From: Puffinus mauretanicus | Lineage: Eukaryota > Chordata > Aves > Procellariiformes > Procellariidae | NCBI GenBank assembly: GCA_023333565.1 | Contig: JAJKFH010001538.1 | Coordinates: 2,283,001 to 2,347,000, forward strand | Reading direction: 5' to 3' | Length of the DNA stretch: 64,000 nucleotides | In this document: positions 51,057 to 62,100 of the stretch, one piece after another | Layout of the letters: every line of letters begins with the position of its first letter | How positions within the stretch are numbered: the first letter of the stretch is position 1 | Program-made: the position numbers and the translations under genes | Notes under the pieces: generated by a model | Databases searched by the model: none | The model's input: the letters and a program-made list of their open reading frames with translations, nothing else | Told to the model about the DNA's origin: nothing

Positions 51057-54000
51057 CAGAACTTGAGCACTGTTGGTGCTCGAATCTTTTTTAAAGCAAC
51101 CAAAAATTTGTATGTTTTTCAGGAGGTACGTACTGTGCTCTAACATTTGGATTAAAATGCATTTAGGGGAAAAAATAACTGATATTCAAACGCATTTTAA
51201 AGAAGTTAATGGAAGGAAATGTAGGTTCCTTGATCTGCCTAGGAAAAGAGACAGTCTCCAAATCCATGTACAGTGATGCAACATTTTCACTGCTGTAAGC
51301 AATGCACAACACTGAGGTTTTAAGTCTTATGGAAATTTGAACATGTTACAAAACTGCATTCTGGAAAAAAAGGTGGAGACATTTTCTAGAGCAGGCAACT
51401 GACTGGAGAGTGTGAGCCTCAAACTTCCAATAAGCATGTACTCACTTGAATTTAAAAAAAATCAAAACAGATCCTTTAGCAAAAGTCAAGAAACTTCTGA
51501 GTTTCTGAAAATCATACATCACCATGAATGGCCGCTGCTGGAATGCCTTCAGGAAGCGCTGTGATGCCCACCATTCTTCCCTAGCACCTTTGAGCTTAAA
51601 CACACATTGGAGACTATAGGGAATGAAGTTACACGGTCATTCTGAAAATTATGCTCATGGGAATTAGGAGAGGTCATATTTGGGCAAAAATTCAATTAAC
51701 CGTGGCAACAGGTAAGAGGAGAATAACTGGGAAGAATCAGAGATAAACTACATGACCATTTATCCGGTCTCCTGCCCTCTGCCCACCCCAGCATTTCCTC
51801 CTTCCTCCAATATCATCAGTTTGCCTCTGCAGAGCTGGAGAAAGAGAGAGAGGCCACTGAAAACAGATTTATATCTGAGCCAGCAAATAAAACAGACTCT
51901 CTGGCATGCACTGAAACGGCAAGAACTTGCCCCAGATCGACTATTTGCAGACACTGGCTCTGTTCAAAGAGTGATGGTGATGGAGGCAATGCAGGAAATC
52001 ACCTCCCAGAGCCCAGCGCGAAGCATTACTTTGGTAAATTACAAAAAGACACAGTGGCTAATAGGATCAGGACCTGGAGTGCAATAGAAGAAGAGAAAGG
52101 ACAAATGAGTGATGTCTAATATAAAGTGCAGTTTTGTTTGCTCTTCACCACCCGAAGGCAGCTAGCTGCTTCACAATATTGCCTGCATTTATAAGGTCAC
52201 GGGGTTCTCTCCTAACACGGTTACAAGAGTGCAATCGCCATTAATTTCAATAGAAGTTTCAAACATGCAGCAGCAGCAGCAAAATAAGGTCTTAAAATTT
52301 CACCTGTCCTGCAAGATATTTATTGTTCTAGAGGGCGAAATCCACTGCAACACGCAGTTATTGTTAAAAGCCAAGAGAGAAAAAGAGATTCTGCTTTATC
52401 TAGCAAAATAGGTAGAAATATAGGCTTTCCTGTAGTACTGAATATGGTGTTTAGAGAAGGCGAGTATTACACGGTGCTGAAATGAACTCGCCTCACCTAA
52501 AAATCACATTTTCTTTAGGCTGCATTTGCCATCGCTTCCCCTGGACGGCTATCCAGAACAGCTTCCTTCCCAGCGTCGTTGTCCAGGTATAGACATTCCC
52601 CTGATGATACCAAACTACTCCATTAAAAAGATGTAGGATTAACCAGTCTATGGCTCTTATGCAATGCCCTATGTAAGTGGAAACTATGGCACCAGGAAGC
52701 TGTAATGCAACGTTTTTCCCTAATAACAAGCAGTACCTCTGACAACTCGGAAGCTGCAGCGCAGTGGCCATAGCCTCCCCCTCCATCTGCAGGGCAAAAT
52801 ACAAAAGAAATGTTTCAGGCTTCTAACTTCTGTGACCATAAGTAAAGTGCTCTTAAAACTGGACTGGGAAATACGGTTCAAAAGCAAGCTAGGTTGTAGT
52901 GCACTAACTGTTAAATATGTTATTTGGACCTATTAATATATTTTACAGTTACTGTTTCAGAAAGAGCGAGTTTGTTGCTGTAAACTGCATAATCTGTTAC
53001 TTTCCATCTCCTACCAGCACTAATTTACTTTTTTAGGTACTTTTCATAAAACCCCCAAACATCAAGCATTTGCCCGAGATCCATTGCTAGAGAGAACAGG
53101 CAGGTACTGGTGCAACTGTTACCTCCAAATCTATACCTTTTTACTGGGGTACTCACAAGTTTGCTGGGTGTCTTTCCTACAGCTGTCAACGCTCGGCCAC
53201 AAGAAATTAAAAATGTTTTTGTGCTTTAAGTCAAAAAGAACGCATAACAAACCAAAACAAGTGTCTGATGTTTTATTGTAATGAATCATTTCTTTCTCTG
53301 AAGTGTTCATACGTGTTCCTGGATTATTAATTTAATAAAACCAGTTCTAAAGGAAACAAAGGCATTATAATAGGTACCTCTGTACAAAGCACTAGAGGTG
53401 AGCAGACAGGAGAGAAAGGAGAAGGAAAGGGGTGGCTGAAAGTGTTGTGGTTTTGTCACAGAGCTCAATGATACCCCACGGGTGAAAGGGTGCCTGCTTT
53501 CCAGTCACCCAGCCTCAAAGGGATCTGGCAGCACAAATGGGAGCACGGAGCACAGCACCGATGGCACTGGCATGACACAAGGAGAGTCTGTGAACGTCAT
53601 TCTCCTTTTCCTGCTCTGAAGCACCTCAAAAGTACCGTAACCCCCCACCCCAGTAGATATACAGGGGGGCACTGGATGGAGCAAAGCAATACATTTAAAG
53701 GTGCTGATAAAAAAGGCAATAGCAAAAGGTCTTTTTGTCCTGCTTAGGGAGGTCTGTGGACCACCTTACTCCAACTTCTCACATGCTCAGCAACCCTTAA
53801 AAACCAGACATGGGTACGTACGATCTCGTGATGCAGCTGCATCAAACAAAAATTTAAAAAAATAGAGTAGATTGAATGCATCTTTAATAAAAAGCTAGCT
53901 AAGCCACAACTACATACAGTCGAATACCAAGATACCACCTGCAGCACTGAAACCAGAGCTGCTGTCGGTGGTGACACCCCAGCAAGCTGGATTTGGGGAC

Positions 54001-54653
54001 CTCCACTTCAGAGGAGGAGGGAAAGGCAGCTGCTGTGTGCCGACTGCACGCCACGACCCAGAACAACTGCGGCATTTAATCTTCTCCAAGTACAGCTACT
54101 ACTAGCACTACTCTGATATTTAAGGTTAGGGTAACATTCAAAACCACCACTCAACCAACATTGTGTCCTAGGAAATTAACTTCCTTTCTTTTACCATTTT
54201 CTTTCTTTTCCCCATGAAACAGCGTGGCAGTGAAAAACACAACTAACTTAGCCACAAGATATACAACAGCGCATTTAATTGGCGACAAAAGAAGAGAAAT
54301 GAGTTTATTTCCTGCCACATCTCCAAATGTGTTTGCACTCAGATACTGCAGTGAGCAATAACAGTAATGGAATAAACCACCTCTGTGGCAGGTTAACTTT
54401 ATCCGTATTAAGGGTTTCATCTACCAACTGTAGCTTTATTGGTACAACATCCAAGTAGAACCCAAGCCCATCTACAGACCTCCGCTGACAAAGGAGGAGG
54501 ACAGCAGTGGTGGGCATAACAGATCTTGCGTTAACCTACCAGCCCAGGTACCGATCACAATGATGTTGAGGCTGCACAAACCTCGGCATGGGTAAAGGAG
54601 TACGTGTGCACTGGGGAGCACTGGGAGGACTCACGGTACTGAACCCCGGGCTC
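51057..54653. other. Non-coding unique sequence
   Basis: No gene is supported. The 103-codon minus-strand frame at 52,493-52,804 and the 89- and 70-codon minus-strand frames at 54.15-54.52 kb look less random than most, but carry no recognisable domain and no second exon can be traced. They are not called. Confidence 0.45.
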
Positions 54654-54735
54654 CCGCAGCTGCGGCATCCTCAGCGCTCAGGATGCGGCTGTGGAGATCC
54701 AGCTTAACTCAAGGCAATCGCATCCTCAGCTGAGG
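54654..54735. repeat. Cluster of three short palindromes
   Basis: CCGCAGCTGCGG (54,654-54,665) is a perfect palindrome. An imperfect 22-bp palindrome, 54,665-54,686 (GCATCCT...AGGATGC with centre AGCGCT and one C-C mismatch), abuts it. CCTCAGCTGAGG (54,724-54,735) is a third. The 11-mer GCATCCTCAGC recurs exactly at 54,665-54,675 and 54,720-54,730. The cluster leads directly into the long hairpin at 54,743-54,828. Confidence 0.8.
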
Positions 54736-54742
54736 CATCACA

Positions 54743-54828
54743 CTGTGTTATTCAGCAGGGGCAGTAGGTAAATCCATCGATACACCCCAGATCGATGGAT
54801 GTGCTACTGCCCGTTATGACTAACATAG
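54743..54828 (+). ncRNA. Pre-microRNA-like 86-nt hairpin (or palindromic element relic)
   Basis: The fold was traced base by base. A 10-bp apical stem (54,772-54,781 with 54,791-54,800) closes a 9-nt loop, ACACCCCAG. Then come an A-G mismatch, A-U, U-G and a bulged G. A 9-bp stem follows, GGGCAGTAG (54,759-54,767) with CTACTGCCC (54,804-54,812). A basal stem continues with A-U, a small internal loop, 3 bp, one mismatch and 8 bp (54,743-54,750 with 54,821-54,828). About 33 pairs form in 86 nt. The upper arms are 22-23 nt each and the basal stem about 13-15 nt, the layout Drosha and Dicer use. Two pairs are G-U, valid only for a plus-strand RNA. A UG lies near the base. I see no CNNC or apical UGU. 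Neither arm matches a microRNA I remember. Confidence 0.4.
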
Positions 54829-55309
54829 CCGAATCAATCTGAGATACTGTATTTGGGAATCAGATGGGATATCTCCATGCAGAGAGTCATACAAATAGCA
54901 GCTGCGCTGTCATTTATTCCCGGCTTACTCCCTGCAAAAAATCAGCGGGAAAGTTTCCAGCCATCAATACCGAAGTTTAAAACAGGGCCAGCTGGAACTG
55001 GGATGATGCAGTGCACTGGGAAAACCCAGTCTAGCCAAACCAAACCCCAGACGAAGGGTTTGCTACCGCCAGGGGGGCATTACAAAGACTGTCAAAGACA
55101 ATGAAAATACAAGATTCAAATAGACTGCCTGTTTGCCTATAAACATGAAAATTACTCCAGTTCCATTATTAATGCACTTGGGCTCATTTGGCAAGACTTG
55201 CACAAAAATGAGTTGAAAACCAAGAAAACCTCCAGCATTTTTATGATAATGCTGGTAACTCTGTGGGATGGAAGATTAGGCTGCACACTGTGCTTCTTCC
55301 CAGCAAATC
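54829..55309. other. Non-coding unique sequence
   Basis: No gene or repeat was recognised. An 83-codon frame at 54,853-55,104 has no domain. Confidence 0.5.
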
Positions 55310-55680
55310 CCTCCCCACCATTTTAGATTATTTTAAATCAAAATGAGGAGAAAAATGAGCTGTTTAAAGCATCGGTAAACAAACAAAGGCCTCTTACTAG
55401 TAGGCCTTTATCCTCAATTTATGCCGCTTTTATATTTTGTTTTATATGAAAATGTAATGCCTTTAGCCCTCCAACTCTGCAACTGCTGCTTTTAACACTT
55501 TTACCCATTCAGACAATCATTTATTTACCATTTCCATTTTTGTTTTCAATTCGAGATGAATGTATTCTTTTATCAGTTATTTATTTAGGATTTCAGTAAA
55601 TTGATTTTTCCCTTATATGAGCACGGCACAGCTAAAACATTAAAATAGATGAATCCCATTCTGCTCATTTATTGGATTTT
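55310..55680. promoter_or_regulatory. Candidate conserved non-coding element (55.31-55.68 kb)
   Basis: AT-rich but non-repetitive, with many homeodomain, FOX and MEF-like cores: GGTAAACAAACAAAGG near 55,374, ATTTATTTACC near 55,521, TTATTTATTTAGG near 55,579 and AAATTGATTTTTCC near 55,598. A stem, AAAGGCCT (55,385-55,392) with AGGCCTTT (55,402-55,409), frames ACTAGT. It has no open frame of note and resembles deeply conserved vertebrate enhancers in style. This is inference only. Confidence 0.3.
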
Positions 55681-55987
55681 CTCTCCCCACTCATCTGAGT
55701 TTCCAAATTCTCCCTCTGCACCTGGCAGCTCTTCTGCAGCACCTCTCGGTGTACCAGGGTGTGCACAGTGCCCAGCGCTGCGCAATGCCAATCCGATCTT
55801 TTAGGTGTTATGCTAATAGCAGTAAGTTGTAGCAACAGAGAAGGTGGATGAACTTAAGCCCATAACAGTGCCAATATTATGACTCTATCGGCCCTGGGGT
55901 GCCCAGAGTGTTCAAACAGCCCCACGCAGCCCATTTTCCCAGCAGTTTACCCAGTCCATGGCTTCCACCTTGGTTTGAACCTGCCCC

Positions 55988-56016
55988 AAAAGCTGAAAGG
56001 TCAAAAAGCTGAAAGG
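55988..56016 (+). repeat. Two-copy 16-bp tandem repeat
   Basis: AAAAGCTGAAAGG occurs at 55,988-56,000 and again at 56,004-56,016, a 16-bp period. A small local duplication. Confidence 0.8.
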
Positions 56017-57503
56017 GATTCACAAAATTTGCTCTTTACCAGCCTGCAGGAAAATAACAAAGTGCTATTTTGCAGCCTTTTTCTCCACCCATTACAAATG
56101 CAAACACATACGTGCTCATCTCTCTATTTCCATCTCCCCAAGCCTGGCACATACCCAAACGACCATGAGAAAAGAGACTTGCATGGCATGCTGGAGGGGA
56201 AAAAATAAGTGCATTAAAGAAATGGTGTAATAAATCCACATCTGTCAGGGAAAGGTGCCCACAGAAAGAAACCGCACATGAGCGGCCTGTTTCAGTCAGT
56301 TTTTCAAAACTCACACCAAAGTGATAGAAAATGAGACAGAGATGGGCAAATTACAAAGCAAAAACTGGAATGCAAATGTCCCGACACAGTCCTTTGCCGA
56401 GATTCTCCTATATATTTTCTCTACAGCCTCAAAAGAGCTTGAGAAAAGGGCTGTTGCTTTCTTTTCCTTTTATCAGCTCCTGAGAAGTTTCCATCTATAC
56501 GGACTCACTGAATGCGGCGGAGACCCGATGGAAGCTGATGGGAGCCCAATACAAACAACACTTCTAAAACTTATATTTTATCGTAATCCAGTCAAAACCC
56601 AAACCCAAACCTGCACGCTGCTGTCGGCACGTACAGACTGCACCAAGCAGAGGTGGCCTTCACGTTGCTCACCTCCCCGGCGTTGAACTGAATGCCCACC
56701 CCTTGGCCCAAACCCCCCGTCTCCCGCAGCGCTCAGCACCCAGGAAGCCAACAGCATGTAACGCGCTTGGCAAAACCATTAAGTCACTGTAAAAATCCCC
56801 TTTATAATTTTCCCTGTTGAAGAGCTTAAGTCTCTTCGTTCTGTTTTAATGGAGTAATTTATCACCCGCTTCCTTTTAAAAGTAACTAATATAGATAGAT
56901 TAGATAGTAAGACGTGATACATAAAGAATAATAGTCCATTATTAATAATAAGTTTCCAATATATTATAATTTTGTGTGATTGATTAGAAAGTCCGTTGTT
57001 TTACTCTAACATCTTTTTAAAGACTTCTCAATATCAGTTCAAGATTAAAAAGTTAAAAGGAAGCTTAATCATCAGTTCTAAATGTAACTTGGAAGAGTAT
57101 TGGGTTCGGGAGCACTTGAAATTGTCATCTGGCTTCTTGAACATCAAAGGGGGAAGCATTTTGTTCCCCACCCTGTTTCAGTATCATTGCATCCCAATTG
57201 TTTAGTCAATAGAAAAGTCTTTCCCAAAGAAGAGAAGAAAGAATCAGTTTATGAGTTAAAGAGGTGTGACTGATCCGGATGCTTGTGAAATTACCATTTC
57301 TTCATTACTCTTTAGCGAGCAGCATCTCTCCTATATCCATTAACTTCAGTGGAGATGCGCTCTTACAGACAGCCAAGAATTTCATTTATAGATATTTCTA
57401 AAGTACACATTCAATCAAGATCTAAGTAGCATTCCAGCACAAAACACCTGTGCATCAATGCACCACAGAAATGAAACATGAAAAAAAGAGCAAATCAGTC
57501 CAG
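56017..57503. other. Non-coding unique sequence
   Basis: No gene was recognised. The 121-codon plus-strand frame at 56,321-56,686 has no domain. The parts at 56,780-56,920 and 57,280-57,400 are balanced and TAAT-rich and might be conserved elements, with weak support. Confidence 0.45.
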
Positions 57504-57548
57504 AAAAAAAAAAAAAAGAAAAAAAAAACAAAAAAAGGGGGGGGGGGG
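57504..57548 (+). repeat. A-rich tract followed by 12 G
   Basis: A14-G-A10-C-A7-G12 on the plus strand. A clean A-to-G homopolymer junction is unusual, and both runs are hard to sequence. Confidence 0.9.
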
Positions 57549-58128
57549 AAGAATCTATTAATAGATTCATTTGTACCAAAATACAGTCACCTTGTCCACA
57601 ACACAGCTACGGTCCAGAGCCACAGTTTTCCAGGGTCTTACAGAACGTTACTTATTTATTATACCGCAATAAATGAGTTACCCTCTGTGACAGGTCAGCC
57701 CAGATATTCAGCACATGCTACACATCTGCATGAAGAACCCTGCAGCAACTTCTACTTCCAGACACAGAAATTACAAATACATTCAGCTGTGGTGTAGTTG
57801 TAATGACCTTGATTAAACCTGAAGGAAATTGGCTGTCCAGTGAAACTAAACATGTATTACAAGAAATACTTTTTAACCTCTACTTTAATTCAGGCACTTT
57901 TAAATTTCAGCCCGAAAACCATCTCCGATCTCTTTCATGAATGATAATTCAGGGGGATAACACTGCAAAAACAATCCTGCACCTGGGTGTGATTATCTCT
58001 CTGAAAAGGACCTTTTTAACCAACAACTTGCAACAAAAATCTAAGCTGTCAGTCATAGAGTACTCAGTAGTTTACAGTAGTTTAAGGTCAGAAACTTTGG
58101 ATAAATGGTTTATATGATAAGCAGCAGC
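57549..58128. other. Non-coding unique sequence
   Basis: No gene or repeat was recognised. Confidence 0.5.
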
Positions 58129-58373
58129 CGTCCGACTGCAGACACCGCCTGCCCTCTCCGCTGTGGGACCCTGCTGCAGGGAGCTGCACGCCTCCCGGGC
58201 TGCCGAGGGGCCAAGGAGGGTCTCCAGCCAAAATGCCAACTAGCAGATCCCTTGGTGGTCTTCCCTCCTCCGCAGGGGAAGCGGCTGCAGGCGGCGAGGA
58301 ATTGATCTTCCCGAGCCCCAGGTACCTGCACAGACGCTCACCGCGACACCCCCCAGGGCAACGGCAGAAAATG
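58129..58373. other. CpG-rich patch (16 CpG in 245 bp)
   Basis: This is the longest CpG-rich patch in the window. Open frames exist on both strands (99, 73 and 66 codons) because GC-rich DNA has few stops, and none resembles a known protein. A CAG-GTACCT string at about 58,318 would fit a splice donor on the plus strand, so an exon of an unknown transcript cannot be excluded. Confidence 0.5.
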
Positions 58374-59072
58374 AGTTCACGTTTCAAACGATGAAATTAA
58401 TACACTGGCAATAGAATACGCAATTTCCTTGTTTACTGCCTCTCAAGTCAATCCCATCACCAGAGGTTGTCATTTTAATAACAGGGAGAAAATTAATTTG
58501 TCAGAATTTTAAAGCGGCCCTGTTAAGTCACAGGGACCTCTCGGCTCCGCTGCTGTATCCCAGAAAAGGATGAGCCCTTTCCTTTTCCATCCTTTCCATC
58601 CTCTCTCTGGCTGCAGCACCTTTCCCTGGACACCCAGGAAACAGGGACCAAGTGGAGCTGTGGCAAAAGTAGGCTTTCAGGCAGGAAAACCCAAAAGTGC
58701 TTGAAAAAAATACTTATTTTTCATCCTCCGATAATCTACCAGATTTCTCTTCTGTCAAAGAACAAACAAAAATGCTGTTTGCAGTCAGAATGTCTCTTTT
58801 AGTTCCTCTGATTTAAAAGAAAAATCTATATACTGACTAACTTTACTCTCAGATCATACTTTTGGAGCCAAAGAGAGAAACACTTTGTTTTGGAAATGTC
58901 AAAGTGAGATGTATAGTATTACAATGAGACATATATTATAAATGATATATTAAATATTTCAGTAGTCCCCACTTTGGCATTAATTCATAATTTCATCCAA
59001 GACTAACTTCACTCTGGAACAGCATAGCAGAGATCTATACAACCTGTCTGCACACACAGATCAGCATCACAG
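58374..59072. other. Non-coding unique sequence
   Basis: No gene was recognised. The part at 58,390-58,520 carries GAAATTAATAC and AAATTAATTTG cores in non-repetitive sequence and may be regulatory, with weak support. Confidence 0.45.
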
Positions 59073-59108
59073 CACCTCTTTCAATATTAACACCTCTTTC
59101 AATCAACT
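59073..59108 (+). repeat. Two-copy 18-bp tandem repeat
   Basis: CACCTCTTTCAAT occurs at 59,073-59,085 and 59,091-59,103, an 18-bp period with a diverged end in each copy. Confidence 0.8.
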
Positions 59109-62100
59109 CAAAAATGTGCTCATTAGCCACAGACAAATCCAACCCATCGCTCAGCTGCTGCAGAGGCCCCGTGTCCACCTGCGGTGCCCGTCCCGGGCAC
59201 CCACCAGCAGCTGTTAGAAGGGCACAGCTGGACAGGAGCGCTGTGTCTCAAATCGACGGCTAGATAAAGAAGTGCCCTTTCTTTTCTCATAAGGGCATGG
59301 ATTACATTTCCACCATTATAATCAGCAAGGAGAAAAGAAAAGGCGCATTTGGACAACAAACGCCTGCTGAGGAACAGGATGGGCTTAATCAATAGCCAAG
59401 CAGAAAATTATCTCAGCAGATTTCAGCTCATTTCCATAGAAAATGCAGATTCTGCAAAAACCAAATAGATAAATAAAGCAAGCTGCTTTTCACCAGCCCG
59501 GTGGGGAGGGGGCTCCAGACCACGAGGTCCGCTGCCCCAGCATGGGCAGGCTCTGCTCAAGGCTGCTCGGACTCGCAATCCAACATCAAAGCTGCTGTGC
59601 AAAAAAAAAAAAACAAACACAACCAAAAAAAAACAACAATCCAAAAAACCCCACACACAGAGATGAAAGCTTCCTTCTCAGGAAAACATCCTGAAACCTT
59701 TCTGGCCTGAATTGAGCAGATTACATCTGGGCTTTATTCTGCTCTCAGTCACATGCATGGCAATTCAGAGCAATTTGGCCAAGTCATTAGCCATATGCTA
59801 AGCAGGGCTTCTCCTCCTGCTGCCTTCTTTCATGTTGTCTTGATAGATACTGGTTCAGTCCTGTTTATGACTTTTTTTCTTTTCCTAAACCACTGTATTT
59901 TCTGTTTTAACGTCATTTCCCCCTCCATGCGACACAATCCTGTTCAACATTTAATGTCATTTCCCTATACCTGAAAGGGAAAATACAAATATTTCACAAA
60001 CTCTGTGATCATTGTTGATAACAAAGGTGCGGGAAGTTTTCTAGAAACAACCAGTGAGTGGAAATGCGTCATTAGGAATGATGAATTTCCTGACCTGACT
60101 CCATTCTCTACACATGAAGCATCGGTAGCAACCATGAACAGCAGCGATGCCCATCCTTTGCTTGCTGCTGTTGCAAACACCACCCCAGCCCAGTTGGAAA
60201 TATTTGGTCCTGGATCTACATTCAATCAGACCTCAGGCTTCTCTTTCTTCCTATTTGGGTCCTATTCAGGAACCAACACATGCATCCATGTTCAGACCAG
60301 AAAACTCCATCCTAGACAAAACTTGGGCAATATTTTTCCTGCTGGTGATCATGTTCAATGCGCATTTGTGTCAACCTATTTCTCTTCATTACAAAAACCA
60401 TAAAACCCAAACACTGACAGAGCCAGGAGCAGGGAGCTGCAGTTCCTTATCAAAAGTTGAGCTTGGCCATAATGCTATTCATATGGAATCTGATATGAAA
60501 CCTCCTGGGTGTCATGATGTTCTTTGTATTACAGTAAACTCAATACATTAAGGATGCAGAAAAATCTCATTTGAGACTGCAAAGCAGCCAAGAGTCCTTG
60601 CAGATTCCCCAAGAGCCAGGAGAACAGCAAATCACAGCAGCTCTCCCAAGTGGTGCAGAAGTAAAATAATCCCATGTACCAGCACCAGCATCTGTCTGAA
60701 GCAGCACAAAGTGCTTTACAAACTTTAATAAATGTAAACCTTACCAATCTCTCTTGCGTTACAGATGGTTTATTGTTACCATTCCTCACAGAGGAAGAGC
60801 AAGGCACAGAGGTCTGGACATAGCATCGCCCCGTGCCAGCCACGCCACCCTCCGCGGGGATCCGGGAGCACAGCCAGGATGAGCCGACAGAGACCAGTAC
60901 AGAGCAACACCTGCGCTAGCTCCACATATCTGTCATCCCTGCAGGGCCAGCAAGATCCCCAACACAGGCAGCATGTAGTCGGAAAGATCTCTTTGCAGAG
61001 CAGCTTAAACCACAGCAACAATCCCACCCTGGATCCCCTTGACCGACACCAGCACAGCAAGCGCGAGGACACGCAGCCTCTGTTACCAAAGACCTAAACA
61101 AAGAAACGTGCAGAACTCCACAGGCAGCTTATTAATATTTCATTATCTGTACACAACAGGCTTGTAAATAACTTTCTGCAGGGCACAGGAGCCTGGGCTG
61201 CCTCCTTGCTGCCAGCCAGGAACATCTGTCCTCGCCCCCTGCACCCATGTCCCAGAGGACCCCATCGCCCCATTATTCGTGCTGCGAGATGCTCAACAGC
61301 ACTGCATGCACAATAGCTCTGCTGTTCTGGATTTGTCCATGTTAGCAAGAATTAGGGAGCCCAAGCAAGAGGTTTACTGACAGAACAACAAACCCAGGAC
61401 TGGCTGAGCCAAATGCCTGCCACAAGATTCCTTAAATCATCTGGCTTTTCTGAGGCTTTACATGCTTGTCAAATGCCAGCCATCTCCCCTCCTCCTTTCA
61501 TCCCCAAGCAGAGGAGCTATGCCTGCCTCCCCCCGGGTCTCCGCTGTATCGGTGAGCACCGGTGCTCAGCCTCTGCGGCTGGTGGGAAGGGGGTCATCCC
61601 TCCAGGGACCCCCAGCGGCTGCGGGAGCGCTGCATGGCTGCCACCGAGATGGCTTCAGCTACAACAAGCGTTTCCTTAATATACTGTATTTTTTTTGCAA
61701 ATAGACAATATCTCTGGGCAGAAGGAGCCCCTGGGAAGGGGCTTACCCAGGGAAGAGCCCCAGCACACCCCAGCAGGAAGGAGTCACCCCTTAATGGGCT
61801 CAGCACACAGTGCCAGCACAGACCCCAGCATCCTCCTCCGCTGCGGGTACCAGCCCACCGAGCCAGGTAGCTGTTAGATCTGCTTTCAGCTTGGCACAGA
61901 GAAGGCAGCACACCTCTCTATGGAGATGTCATGAAATCCCTGGAGGTTGTTATCATTTTGTTTTAGAATACCAAGATTTATTTCTTATTCCACTCCAGCA
62001 GCAAAGACAGCGCGTGTGTCTTTCACACGTTCAGCTGGCGTGGGCCCGTTGCACCAATTATACCCCACTAGAACACGCACTGTATCAGAAAGTTTGTGTG

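Noticed and set aside
50688..51146. 152-codon minus-strand open frame
   Set aside because: It crosses the A-rich tract and the perfect hairpin; the hydrophobic F/V/C run comes from simple sequence.
60005..60403. 132-codon plus-strand frame with Ser/Thr-rich, secreted-looking composition
   Set aside because: No signal peptide or domain, and a second frame of similar length overlaps it.
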